DNA of 64,000 bases from Dactylonectria macrodidyma (Eukaryota > Ascomycota > Sordariomycetes > Hypocreales > Nectriaceae), in assembly GCA_020744425.1 (NCBI GenBank), contig JAGMUV010000002.1, forward strand, positions 3,888,501-3,952,500, read 5' to 3'. Shown piece after piece: positions 1 to 11,715 of this stretch; the first letter of the stretch is position 1, and each line of letters opens with the position of its first letter. The position numbers and the translations under genes are program-made. The notes below the pieces were generated by a model. It did no database searches and had not been told where the DNA came from. It was given only the letters and a program-made list of their open reading frames with translations.

Positions 1-153
1 GCCAGTCTCCCTAACACCCTCCGTGTGAATCCCAAGCGAGCAAATTGACGACAAGTTATCTAGCCTGAATGATAGATACCAAACTAGTGCACAAAAAAGA
101 TTGCGGTATTGGAGAAGGACGATGAGACAGCAAGAAGCAAGAACGTTCTGTTA

Positions 154-2531
154 TTACGACCCGAGTGGCTCCGCAATGTCAAGCGCTAACTTGGCGCCGC
201 CTTGGGACTCTGCCTGGCCGGGCTTCTTGACGCGCTTCTTCCGCTTCGCCATGCCCGTGATGACGGGGGCCTCGCGTACCCAGAGGGCTACGGCGGCGGA
301 CCGTTCTTGGAGGCCCGGGTACTGCCTCGGCTCGGGCGCGGGACATCGGTGGGCGGCGACTGTCGGCTCGATTATCGTGTTCCATGCGGCGACAGAGGCG
401 CGCGCGAGTTCCTCGTTGGCGTGAGAGCAAGTGTGTGCGCAAGTGTGTGCGGAGTGGCCAGGCGCCATGGTGTAGCTGCCCTTTGCGCCATGACCGCCCT
501 GGCGGGCCCCGGAGGGATCTTGTGTAACCTGCTGACCTGTCTTCTCCTTGGGCTTCTCTCGATCATTGCTCTTTCCTGTGCCTTCTATCGGCCCTCTGTT
601 GAGCATCGCAGCCACCGCTGAGGCGGCCCGGTCAGTGCTGGGGCCTAGCGGTTGTGGTGGAATAAGGGGATCGAAGAAGGGGAGAGGCGCAGGCGCGCAG
701 AGTAACTCCCAAGGGTCGCTCAGCTGCAGCCAGTTTTCGGTTTGGCGGATGACATCGACCCAATCCGTTCTTGTGGATGACCTACACTCCTGGAAGACGG
801 GATAGCCGTCCATAAGACGAATAAGGCGAGCCACCATAAGGGAATGGCGCAGAAGCTCCTTTGCCGACGTTTGGTTAAGGCAATGACAGAGAAGCAGAGC
901 GTGCAGCGCATCCGATAGCAAGGGATGATATGTGACGCACTCATAGGTCCTCTCGTCGAATGGAATAGCAGTAGTAGCCGTCGGCGTCGACGTTCTAGCT
1001 GCTATGAGATCATCGGGGGGGAAAGCCGGGAGGTTCGGCGGCGGCACTGCTGCGAAGAGATCAGACAGGGGGTAGTATACAGGCCGCTCCTTCAGCGAAA
1101 CGAATTCAGAGGGTCGAATGTTGCGGGCGCCATGAGCCACGAGGTTGATGCGGTCGTTGCAGGCCTTTGCAATCACGACAGGTTGATATGGAGCGTAGTC
1201 GAATTGCGCAAGGAAAGCTAAGTAATCTCGTAATGCTCGCTTCGCGTAGGTCTTGACAAGTTTGCGTGATTCAACCTGCTTCTGCTGCGACTCTTTGCTC
1301 GGAACGAGGGGCTCGACATCTTTCCTCTTGATGGGGATGTTGACATCCGAGTTTCTAGACTCGGCATTGTCGCTGGCGTCATGGCGTGACGGCACGCCGC
1401 CCGCCACATGTTGACAGGCTAGTGATAGGTAGTTCGTGGCTCGCTGGAAAAGAAACTGGCCCTCTAAGCTGCTAGGCTGGTCCTTTTCTGCCAAGATGAT
1501 GTCCCGAGTCCGTCTGCCGATCCGCTGCTGTTCCTGGTGTCGCAAGTCATCGTCGATGGGATTGTGAGGCTGTAGATGGGAGCGATAGATGGATAGAGCA
1601 AGTGTGAGGTCCTGCGCCGCCCCCTCGTAGTCGTGCTTGAAGGCCTTTACCGTAGCTCTTGTCCGCAACACCTCTACCTCAGTTGGTCTCTCGGATAGAA
1701 TGTCCACCAGGGGCTGCAGAGAGGTGGACGACACCACCTGGCGGGTGGGTATCTTTTCATGAAAGAAGTGCACATACTTTGCATCCGGGTCCTCTGGATT
1801 ACGATTCAAGACCAAGGCACCAACTTCTTCTAGAGGAGAAGCGCTTTGCATCGTGGCGACGGTGCTTGCTATCTCGTCTAGACGATAAGCGCGAGCAAGC
1901 TTCTGGCTTGCCTGCTCTCTCATCCGAAATCTTCGCTCACGACTTAGCCTTCCAACATGGCCTCCGGTTCCAGTCGCAGGCAAGCCGCCATTTACGCTAG
2001 TCAAGATAGGCGAGGCAATGTCGCCAGCAGCCCTCACGGTTAGGTTCGTGGCCTCATCGATGAGGCGACGGATCTTGAGCATGTCGAATAAGACTGCATG
2101 ATCGACGGGCCGGGGTCGTGGGTGGTTGTAGTTGATGTTGGCAACAGCCTCAAGCATCTCAATGGGCATCTGAACCCAGGAGCCGACAAATGAGGAGATG
2201 AATCGCCAGTGCCTTGTTCCCCCCGTGTTAGTAAAAATGACTCCACGATGCTGGCTTACAATGGGCCGACAGATAGCCGTAAAGGAGTACTGCAGTGTTG
2301 ACAGCCCAAAAATAGGACTTACTTGTTCCGACATATGGAAAAGGAAGCAGCAGGAAGCGAAATTGGTAGAGCAGGCTTGGACAGCTGGGGACGTCTGTTG
2401 GAGCCTGCTGCACTGTTGTTGGTGTTGGAGACTGGAGCCTGAGGAATCGCTCGCGTTGATGTTGAGGGCGAGCCACCTCGCGCCAGCTGCTCCTCATCGC
2501 CAGTCACCTGCTTATTCTTCATTTTGGCCAT
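154..2531 (-). CDS. Conserved fungal TPR-like protein
   Basis: I do not recognise a characterised function. Two exons, 2531..2323 and 2212..154, give 755 aa. The intron has a perfect GTAAGT donor and a TACTAAC branch site 15 nt before the AAG acceptor, and the split Lys codon restores frame. The start at 2531 (MAKMKNKQ) sits in a low-complexity Ser/Pro/Asn-rich N-terminus. Around residues 245-280 a helix pair (RTRATVKAFKHDYEGAAQDL) fits one TPR unit, and a second basic helical region (KTYAKRALRDYLAFL) lies near residue 400. The C-terminus is lysine-rich (AKRKKRVKK), perhaps a nuclear signal. The large second exon has no stop over 2 kb, which supports coding. Related proteins in other ascomycetes are, to my knowledge, annotated only as hypothetical or TPR-like. 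The gene model is solid; the function is unknown. Confidence 0.85.
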
Positions 2532-3670
2532 TGCTCAAGCTCGGAGTCTATCGCATTGAGAAGAGCTGGATTTTACGTGAGTTAAACAGTATTAGCCGCT
2601 CGGAGTAGGTGAGTGTGTGCAAACCTCTGGGGTGAAAAGTGGTGGTGTTGTGCTGGGTGGGCGATGTGTGGGTATCAAGATTTGAGGCCGAGAATAGGTA
2701 GGAAAAGAGGCACTGCCAGCCAAAAAATTAGGTCGAGGTAAGGTATGCGAAGAGAAAATGACAGCACTGCACACTGCACACTGCACACTGAATACTGCAC
2801 CCGCTCCTGTTCTTCGAGGCGGGGATGGGACGGGTTAAATCGTTAAATCAAAATGAGAAAATCTCTGGCCCCTCCATGAAGCTAAGTTGCCTAGTTCAAC
2901 TGTAAATAAATGGGCATTAAACCGACGTCGCGAATCGCCGTCGTGGGAATGATGTAATACCCGGGAGATGGGCTATTGAACCTAGGAGCAATTCTGGTGT
3001 TGAGTTTCCGGATCACGTGCGTGTGGCATGTCAAAGTTGTGTGTAGAAGGAGTTGGAAAGGTGTTGGCCGCATCCAATCTTTGCCGACCTGCTGTGCAAG
3101 CTACTTATACAAACTCCCCTCCTACCTTAGGGACCGAGAGCCCATTGCTGCCGCATGTGATTTGCGAAAAACGCCTTGCAGACGCCTCCGTGGCAAATCG
3201 ACTATTGGCTTATGGCGCTCTCACACCGCAATATGGGCTGCCGCAACGGTGTTTTGCTCGATATAGCGTCACCCCCCGGCTAGGGCTGGCTGTTGTGCGA
3301 CACGACAATGTGCGAGAACAAACACACCCATGACAGGCACGTTTTCCATCCCGGAGAGCTGACAAGCCATCTTGCTCCTTAATATACGATAGCCAGAAAC
3401 GTGGTGAACGGGTGCTCTCAAACACACATCAAACTCTCATCATTAGTGTCGGTGCCCGCACCTCTATCTCATGTACAAAGATGTCTGCCTCACGGCGGGT
3501 CTCTGGAAACACCAAACGCCATCTTTTCCTTTTCCCCATCCCGCTATGCTTCCAGTGGTGAGAAAAGCAATTCAAAAGCAAAAAAACAAAACAATAACCA
3601 AGACATGCATGGCTAGTAAGACAATGCCAGGCTGAGGGCTCGAGATGACAGCAACCAAAACACAATCAGG
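2532..3670. other. Intergenic, no gene seen
   Basis: This is the 5' side of the TPR-like gene and the 3' side of the MoCo-sulfurase-like gene. Short open frames on both strands lack splice support or codon structure. It contains one CACGTG at about 3014 and a short triplicated GCACACT run near 2767-2788. I see no RNA gene. Confidence 0.6.
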
Positions 3671-5433
3671 TTAGGCCTCTTTCAAATAGGAGACGCTATT
3701 GTTGTTATAGTTCGTATTGATGTCTCGGAGTGGGAGGCGGAGCGCTTCCTTACTTGGCTCCAACAGTGCTGATCGCGCTTCAGACGCTTCCTCGATGAAT
3801 TCGTTGTGAAGAAACATGAGCAGCGCATTTATGTCGGCTTTTGTGGTCATCGCGCCGAGACTGGCGCGGACAATGCTATTGATCCAGGTCAGCCTGCTCT
3901 CTGATGGGATAAAAGAAATCGCTTCAAACTTACCCAGTAGGCCGCCTGTTGATGATGGCCATCTCATTCGCGCCACAAGCATGTCCGCTCGAGAACATCC
4001 GATTCCACTCCCACTCCTCGTACTCGAGGGCCTTCGACACGCCGCCAGGACAGCAGACGCCTGAGAATTGTTAGCGAAAGAACATGAATATTATTGCTAA
4101 CTGTTCTACCTCCTGCTCGGATATATACGCCTGCATCATTGGCGAGTTTCTCCACATCTGTCCAGGGAACGTAAGTGCCGTCTTGCCTCATCACGTTGAA
4201 GGCAAAGGTCGCGCCTTGCCGTGAGGGATCTCCGTACATGTTCGGGTCATCGACATAGACCTCTACTACAGAGGAGCCGTTGGGATATCTCAGTGCCAGG
4301 AGGCTTCTGTATAGAGAACGGGCAAGGTAGTTGCAGTGTCGAGAGATGACGTCCTGTCTTGTCAGATTGTTTCTCTTGTCAAAATCGGGGCGCATCTCAC
4401 CATGGAACCATAGAGTCGGAGGTGCGTATCGATGGCCAAGCCAAGAGCCAGGATGCTGTGGAACGGAAGTGTCCCATCTTCAAGGCCATCGTGGATGTTC
4501 CACATGTCATACCGGTCTCCAAGACCAGGGACCTTTTTTGTGATGCGCTTGTCTCCATTAAGGGGGAAAAGTTGGGCGATTGTGCCTCCTCCAAAATACT
4601 TTCGCATATTCAACACATGACCTGATGCCCGACGGACGACCAACGCGCCGAGGTCGGGGAACCCAAAGATTTTGTAGAACGAGAGGCAGGTGAAGTCTGG
4701 GGCGTCATTGGGGTCATGGAAGAGTGTGCCTAGAGAGCTCGTCATGGCGAGGGCGGCAGCGTCGAAGAGCGTGTAGGTGTTTCGAAGTTGCGGATGCTCA
4801 CGAATTATCCGTAGCCATTCCTTTGGGAGTCGGCGACCGCTGAGGTTGGACTGTCCGGGGTAAGAAAATAATCCCAGGCCCGTAGACTTGGAGTTTCGAA
4901 CGGTGCTATTGGCAGGGCTTTCCAACCAGCGGTCTACTTGGTGATCATCTTCAAAGCAGTGGTAGTCGCCGACTGTGAATTCTCGGACACCGATGAGGGA
5001 GGTGTGCGCCTCCCTGTGATAGCCGTACCAGAAATTCTTGCTGGGTGTCTTTTCCCCAAGATCGCGGAAGCCATCGGCAACGAGCTTGATGGCGGCAGTG
5101 GCGTTTGCGACAAAGACCAAGTCAAAATGCTCAGGATCAGCCCCGAGAAACTCCAAGGCCCTGATCCGCACGCTGTCGATCATTTCTCCAGACAACTTCG
5201 CAGGGAGGTTTTCAGAGTGTGGGTTCCCCCAGAGGTTGCTTGTCATTGCGTGCGAGAAGTTACTGACGAGGGATCGGGCGTAGATGGTAGCACCTCCATG
5301 ATCGAGATATGCTCCTGGGAGATTGCATTAACACGATTTTGCAAGGCGAGGGCCATGGTTAGCGTTTCATACCTTGGGACATGTTGGGATACTCATCATC
5401 CCGGAATTTGTCTACAGCTGGATTGTATTCCAT
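3671..5433 (-). CDS. Molybdenum cofactor sulfurase-like class V aminotransferase
   Basis: Five exons (5433..5373, 5314..4401, 4353..4110, 4060..3934, 3875..3671) give 516 aa; the four introns are 47-58 nt with clear GT/AG, and all phases match. The fold is that of class V PLP enzymes (NifS-like), and the layout follows the N-terminal sulfurase half of eukaryotic MoCo sulfurases. It starts FRDDEYPNM, followed by YLDHGGATIYARSL, the SNLWGNPHS motif and a PLP lysine at about residue 235 in SFYKIFGFPDLGALV. The C-terminal RAGGVCCPGG is the counterpart of the RTGxxCNPG motif that carries the persulfide cysteine. There is no MOSC domain (MOCO carrier, about 300 aa) before the stop, so it is either a stand-alone sulfurase domain or a paralogue with a different sulfur acceptor. 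The true hxB-type enzyme is probably elsewhere. Cytosolic by absence of a targeting signal. Confidence 0.9.
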
Positions 5434-7906
5434 GTTTGATGGGCCTGTCACTGACCTTCTTGGTCTTGTAGGCAGTGATGAAGATTCGACCTATACGGCA
5501 AAGCTATTAGCATTGTTCATGACATATAGTGTGACACGTATCATGCCACTGGACGCGGATTTAGAAGCCAACTGATATCCCTCGTGAGGAATTGTTCTTT
5601 CAGAAGGGGGTGCGGGTCATGATTTCGCGAGGCTAAGAAGACGCGACTAGGCTACCTAGGCAGTTGCATCTTGGCCATCAGGGAAGGCTACGCACCAGGA
5701 GCGAATAAGGCATGTAGGACGGAGCAGCCGTCGGCGAGGGGACAAGTTCTGAGCCAAGCATCGAAAGGACTGGCAATATTGTGAGTCTGAGTTGATGTTA
5801 TGTGTGAAGTTGATAGGTGTGTATGAGTGAGAATATAGTGTGAAAGTTAAGTCGTGCGGCAGCTGAAAAAGAAAATGCGTTAGGTACGGATTTGGAAAAG
5901 ATGTGAGGGATTCCGGGCTCGAATTGGACGATCAGGAGGGGTAAGGAGTCCGAGGGAGTCCGAGGTGGGTAAAAGTGACCGGGTTCGTGCTTTTGCTTGG
6001 GGGCTAAACATGACATCGTGAGGTGAGGCTTTATGAGGATATATACTCTATCCGAAATACATCACATGCAAAAGGTGCTTCATACAAATAAGTCTACCAA
6101 CGCCTTGGCGCGAGACACGTACTCCCCTGAACATGACGAGATGTTTGCAGGCGCCGGAGGCTCCCTCTCAGCCACGATGCCGGGTCTCCCTACTGCTGCA
6201 ACGGATATCGCCATGAACGCCGGAGGAACAGATAGTGTGTTCTGTCCCCGAGGCACGCTAACAAATTCATTAAGATGGGGACGGAATCCTTGCTCAGGAT
6301 CTTGCTGATCCCTGTTAGGCCTGGGGCAGTGAAAAGAGGGTACAGGTACGGTAGATCTCGCAGGGCTGAATGAGAGCTTCCAGGTGATGTCTGGAAGCTT
6401 GAGATCCCCTCTGCCAGTGATAATCGGCGACCTTGAGCCTTCGGCGACTTTGAATCTTTCGGCGATTCTGTCTTTGTCGGCGACCAATGGACGGCGACTC
6501 TGAAGTATCACTGACTTGCGGCTGGTCGCAAATAACGTGTTACCGATAAGACATTCGGTGTTAAAGTCGATGCCTTTAATGTATTGACGAGATGATATGA
6601 GCGACAGAGGTTCTGGCCATTTTGTAAAGAAATCTGCCCCTCTTAGGGCTGGGCGCCCAAAGCTTTCGAAGGGAACTGGCGCGGAGCCTTTGCCCCGCTA
6701 GCATCATCGCCGCTAACAACGGCGACCAACTAACGTGGTTGGTTTCATTCCCAGATGCTCAAATGAGTGCCGATTTATTCTTGTCCCATCAACCGTGTAG
6801 TGGCTTGACCTCCCTTGCCCTGCCTCTCGTGAAGCTAAGGGCAGGGCATTTGTTGAGCTGTCAAGTTTTGCCAAATCAGAACTCGTTGTCAGTCAATCAG
6901 TCCGTTGCCTGGCCAGGTGGAGGCGCGTAGTTCGCATTGGCTCCCTCTATGCTGGTCGCCGAGCTTCAGCCCTACTGTTATCTTGTCGTGTTAGTTCCAT
7001 TTCTGCTATATGACAACAAATAATCTGCAAAAACATGTTTGGCATGCCTCTCTATGTGTGTCAGCATTGACAGCAAGTGCTGACCTAGATACCTAGGGCC
7101 TATACCAACCAGCTCACAGAACAGTAATTCGGTGTCAGAAGCCGCATCGGGAGTCGGATAAACGGCAGCAACGTGAGTGCCGGGGATGACAATTCGGACC
7201 AAGCTTAGATCGGCCCATGGGTTTTACTGGACAGCTTTTGGAAGACGTTTCTTTTCCCAGTTGCCTTTGCTCCACTCCCAGCTCTGGGGTTATTGCCACA
7301 AAAGAGCTAGAGAAACATGCTTGTTCGGGATCTCCGAAACCCGATACCGCCACCCGTCTTCCATCCCGTCCTCAAGTGGTGCGCAAGCTCATACTAACAC
7401 TAGCACTATCAATTAGGCTGCCATTCTCAACCAATGTGACCTGGAACGACCATGGAGCCAGATTCGCGAGATGCAACGTCGTTTGGAAACCTGCGGCTGG
7501 CGAATGACTACTCAGTGTACTTGGCTTGCTTGTCTTGTTGATGGCGTAACCATTCCTACATCTAGAGAGCAATTTCGATCACGACAAACATGGTCCAATC
7601 TGACGAGGTTCGGATGTAGTATTAAACAATCACCTTAGCAAACTGCGGGATCTCCTCTTTCCTATCAGGTAGCTGCTTGTATCGGACCGAAGCAAGTCCT
7701 TGATTAAAAGTAAAGATGTCTGTCTACCTTGACCTAGCCTCCCCCGGATTCCACCTTCCCCAAGAAATCCACATCGAAGTGTCGGCGAACTCCTAACTCT
7801 CGGCCCCGGTTCTCACACTCGGAGAACCCCGTTCCTAATACCCTTTCCCTTTCAGCCTCCTAGATGTTCCCTGTACGTCGCACATGCATTCAATCATAAA
7901 GTCTCA
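5434..7906. other. Intergenic, 2.5 kb, no gene seen
   Basis: No frame on either strand shows a continuous, spliceable coding pattern. The stretch holds a short degenerate tandem repeat (6424-6505) and scattered further GGCGACC motifs (about 6722 and 6956). The end near the SOD gene is its 3' flank. Confidence 0.55.
6424..6505. repeat. Degenerate 15-18 bp tandem repeat (TCGGCGA-headed)
   Basis: About four and a half units each begin TCGGCGA and have a length of 15-18 bp, with starts at 6424, 6441, 6459, 6477 and about 6492. The head is conserved while the rest of each unit diverges. No function is apparent. Confidence 0.5.
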
Positions 7907-8758
7907 CTATAGGAAGGCCAGAAGGAGAGTGATTCCTGTCACTAGGAAAGATGCTGAGAGCATATTTGAGGAAGCTGTAGATGGTATGCCTGTAGCTGTC
8001 GAAGATGGTAGTTCAAGGACACCAGTCGTGGATGGTGTACCAGTTGCAGATGGCGTAGTCACCATCGTTTTTGAGGGTGTCGGGGTGGTCAGTGGTGGCA
8101 GGGTGTAAGTCTCGTTAGAAGGAGGTGGCGCGGCATCCTCCAGACGGACAAAGTCTGCACATGTAAGACGGGTTTTGTTGGCGTAGTGCAGAACAAAGGA
8201 CCGGTTGCCAAAGAAGGCACCGATGCCCTCTTTGGTGGAGGCAAAGTAATCAGTGTACTCCAATTCAAAGGGATCGGTGCCGATGTTGCCATGTTTTCCG
8301 CTAAGATCTCCAACCTGGCACGAGGCGGTGTCGGAGCTGTCGCAAGGGGTTTCCTCTCCACGCTCAAAGGGGTCTAGATGGGCGAGGGTCTTGGTACAGT
8401 TGCCATCAGGCGCAGGGTCGACATGGAGATGGTAGACTATCTTTTGGGTTAAATGACTGCGCATTCGCATTCTCAACAAACACACAAGATTGTGGTACTC
8501 ACGGAAAGGACCGCCTTCTTTAGGAAGATTCTCAAACTTGACTTTGAATCGGACACCGTGTCCATCCTCGGCGGCCATGGCAGTGATGAATCCCTTGACG
8601 TTTCCATCGAGGGCAGCGTTCTTGAAGAAGGGTTCCTCGGGGAGAGTGGCCTTGTACACGACACCGACGGGGTTGTCAGTGACGGGTTCAGCATTCTGGC
8701 CAGCAACATGGCTGACGAATGCCATGGACAAGGCAGCAAGGACAGCAGAAGATCGCAT
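7907..8758 (-). CDS. GPI-anchored Cu-only superoxide dismutase
   Basis: Two exons, 8758..8503 and 8436..7907, give 261 aa; the 66-nt intron starts GTGAGT and ends GATAG, and removing it creates the joined metal motif LYHLHVDPAP. An N-terminal signal peptide (about residues 1-20) precedes the SOD domain. Copper ligands fit H88 and H90 (HLH), H134 (GKHGNIG) and H169 (VLHYANKT). The zinc-binding loop of Cu/Zn SODs is not evident, as in the fungal Cu-only class typified by Candida SOD5. Paired cysteines (TPCDSSDTASC, RLTCADF) suit an extracellular protein. A Ser/Thr/Pro-rich stalk follows, ending in a hydrophobic tail (SASFLVTGITLLLAFL) as expected for a GPI attachment signal. The likely role is dismutation of extracellular superoxide at the cell wall, such as a host or competitor oxidative burst. 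Domain identity is strong; the GPI anchor is inferred. Confidence 0.92.
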   Translation of the reverse strand: MRSSAVLAALSMAFVSHVAGQNAEPVTDNPVGVVYKATLPEEPFFKNAALDGNVKGFITAMAAEDGHGVRFKVKFENLPKEGGPFREYHNLVCLLRMRMRSHLTQKIVYHLHVDPAPDGNCTKTLAHLDPFERGEETPCDSSDTASCQVGDLSGKHGNIGTDPFELEYTDYFASTKEGIGAFFGNRSFVLHYANKTRLTCADFVRLEDAAPPPSNETYTLPPLTTPTPSKTMVTTPSATGTPSTTGVLELPSSTATGIPSTASSNMLSASFLVTGITLLLAFL

Positions 8759-10913
8759 TTTGGTGAGATTATTTTTTTATGATGAGGTTAGAAAAGGTTG
8801 AAAAGGATGTTCCTGTTGTGTGAGGCAGGTGGTGGTGCTTTCGAAGGACAACTATTGCTAAGCTGTCAAGGGCGAGAAGAAGGGAAGGTCGCCAAGGGAG
8901 AGAAGAGTCGAGCAAGGAAATAGGTAGGGAGGTAAGGTAGGCAATTATGGCGTGATTATTTGAGGCAGAAAGATTATGAATCACGGCAGGTGAGAAAGTC
9001 TGAAATAACAGTGTGATGGATTGGCAGGCAGCTGGCAGGTGCAGAACGATGGGACTATAAGGCTGGCCGGGCTGGCTCTGGAATGATGGAAGCTGGGAGG
9101 CTTGGGAGCTGCTGCGGTTGAACTTTGCCCGTGCACACCGCACAGCTAATGCGGGCTGCTCCCGTACGACCTAGGATACTTACCTGAGGCACTGTATCAA
9201 GAGCCTCTGTTACATCTAGGCCAGCCTCAGCGAATTGATGCGACGCTTAAACGCGGGGAGGGCAGTGGAAGGACGTGACGGATGCATCATGGTAGGCTTG
9301 TCGGATGGTTGGATGGCTTGATGGCTAGGCGACGTCTTTTTGGGCCGATCCTCCGAGGTGCCCATTGGATATCAGCAAACGCCGCATCTCGGCATCCATC
9401 ATCCATGGACGCCATGGCGTTTGGTTTCACCCGTGAGCGTTGATTCTATTGAACAAGAGTTGCAAGACGCACGGCCCGCTTCCATGTTGTCTCGTTCGCT
9501 CGTACTCGCCCCGTGGCTAAAGTTTGCACGGCCCGGATCCCGTTCTTGAAACTCATCCGGGAGCGACCATGCTGGTGCTAACAAGTCCATTGTCTTGATT
9601 GTGTATTAGAGCGGAAGCCTAGAAGACGTGTGCGACGCTGTACAAGGCGGAACATGATACACTTGGCGCCTGTGATTACAGGACGATTAGCTCCGAGAGA
9701 TGCAGGTGTGCAAGGCCAGAGGAAAAAAAAAAAAGAAACATCGGATTTGTGGCCAGAGACATGCTAGAGCATAGGTGCTTGTTCCCTAGCTCTTTTGTCT
9801 TGGCGGCGTCATAGAGCCAATCGGCAGCATCATGGAGAGATGTTTTCCCCTTGACCATCACGGGAGACGGCAGTGATCAAACATTCTAGTTGCTGGGCGA
9901 AGCTGGAGGTGCGGGTGTAGAGACGAAAGGAGACGCCTTGGCTTGAGAGGCGTTTCGTTTCGTTTCATGCCGTGCAGGCCATGTCGTAAACCATTGGCCC
10001 TGGCAAAGTGTCTGTCCGTCAGCGCCAAGGCTGCTTCCAACGTGTCTCTGCATACATCCCTACATCCCTTGCTTCAATGTGGAGATCAAGGGATATACTG
10101 CATGATGTCCAACCTGCGTCATATCCCTTCTACCATCGATATTATTGCGCCCTCTCGACGTGATCATCTCTGAGGTACCACCCAATCACCCAGCCGGGCG
10201 GTTGTTTGATGCAGGCTCTCTAGTGTAAATGCAACCAGAACCATGTTGGATGCGTTCAACAAAAATAACCATGTTAGCAGCCTGCCTACTGTCCGCCAAG
10301 AAATGCAACATGCACGAACTATTGGTACTCAAACAGGCGTATGCAGCAGTCCCAATGAGCATTTACAGCAGCGCCAACAACAGGCCATTCCTTTGAGTTT
10401 CGGGTTAACCATTTTGACTCGGAAGCAGTCAGCTGGCGAACAATGTCCTATTGTCGGTGAGTTTTGGACACTTGGCTGTACCTTACTCCGTACTATTTAT
10501 GGAATTTGGCCAGAGAAAGGCATGGCCTGGCTGACGCCCACTGAGCAAGAATACTAAAATACTAAAAAAAACATCCATTTGCGTCTCATTTTTGAGATGT
10601 CGAGCAGCCGAATCGAAAAACATGTTTATCCTGCGGATCGAATTGCGACAATTGATTGATGAGGCGCAGTAAATGTGGCGCACCCCTTATCGGGGTGCAT
10701 GATGTGGCGCATGCTTCCCGCCTTATCAGTGAGGCAAGAACTACCAAGGTACCTGGCTGTCGCCAACACCAGTGCCAGGGACACTCCTCAAGCAGGCAGC
10801 TTCAAACGGTCTCGCCATCAACATATCCCACATCCACCCCGCCATCCAGCTCGCTCGCAACGCCTTCGCCTCCTTTCTTGCCACGGCCACACGATCTCCA
10901 TATTCTGCCCATC
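8759..10913. other. Intergenic, 2.2 kb, no gene seen
   Basis: This is the 5' side of the SOD gene (pyrimidine-rich on the coding strand next to the start) and the upstream side of the V-ATPase f gene. Short open frames do not join by credible splice sites. An A-rich run sits at 9721-9735. Confidence 0.55.
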
Positions 10914-11311
10914 ATGAAGCCCGTCGTCAGCGCCTTCAACGCGTGGTCCTGGTGCGCCAATCCCACCCTTCCTAGCTTCCACACGGCATGACGCAGCTAA
11001 CATCGAGCTTTCTAGCACCGTCCTTTCCGTCTTCGCCATCGTCATCCTCGGTGTCATCGCCATCCTATTCCATAGTGGACATGAGGAGTTTGTCGGCGGC
11101 AAGGAGGATCCTGAGGATGGCAAGGCAGTGGCCGGCACCATCTTCACTGCCGTAATCGTCTACGTTGTACGTAGCCTCGACCCGATCCATCACCCTATCA
11201 ATTCCTTAGCGACGCGCACTCACTAACCGAATTCAGGGTTTCTTCATCTGCTGTGGAATTCAGGGACTCCTACACACCCGAGAGAGCCGAAGAGGCGCGA
11301 TTGCCTTGTAA
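10914..11311 (+). CDS. V-type H+-ATPase subunit f (yeast YPR170W-B homologue)
   Basis: Three tiny exons (10914..10951, 11016..11166, 11237..11311) encode 87 aa, the usual length of the family. I recognise it by the start MKPVVSAFNAW, then CTVLSVF, the conserved loop EEFVGGKEDPEDGKAVAGT, and a C-terminal CGIQ...SRRG. These match the yeast V-ATPase Vo subunit f in order and spacing. Two membrane helices flank the acidic loop (about residues 13-31 and 55-75). In yeast this small protein sits in the membrane Vo sector with the c-ring, next to subunit e. Both introns have branch-like CTAAC sequences, at about 10997 and 11223; donors are GTGCGC and GTACGT. The gene is easy to miss because no exon alone makes a long open frame. 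Vacuolar or endosomal membrane location is inferred from the family. Confidence 0.9.
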
Positions 11312-11715
11312 CAAACACCATCAGCAGATAGAGACCGAAGCGGAACCGGGCGTTCTGGACACTTTATCGATTTGAATTTGGGCCGGCATTGTATTTCGAT
11401 CGACGAGCAAGCTCGGTATGTTGGAGGAGGGGGAGGGCGCGCGACAATGGATGGGTTAATCATTAAGTGCGGGTTGGCAGTCATCCCGCCATGTACGAAA
11501 TGTTCGAATACTTAGACAAATCATTCAATTTGTTGCCTGGGCTTTACCTTCCAACTTGCGCCTCCTGCGAGGGGGCTCGGTGTATGGTAAATAAACGAAG
11601 AGGCAAATGCAAGATAGGCCACTTGGAGGCCAGTCTACCGCTCGCGTCTTGGGCAACGCTTCGACAATATCATCTATGGGTGCTTGGAAGCTGGAATATT
11701 GGCTGTACAATTGAC
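11312..11715. other. Convergent intergenic gap
   Basis: 3' flanks of the V-ATPase f gene (+) and the HET gene (-). No further feature is supported. Confidence 0.6.
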
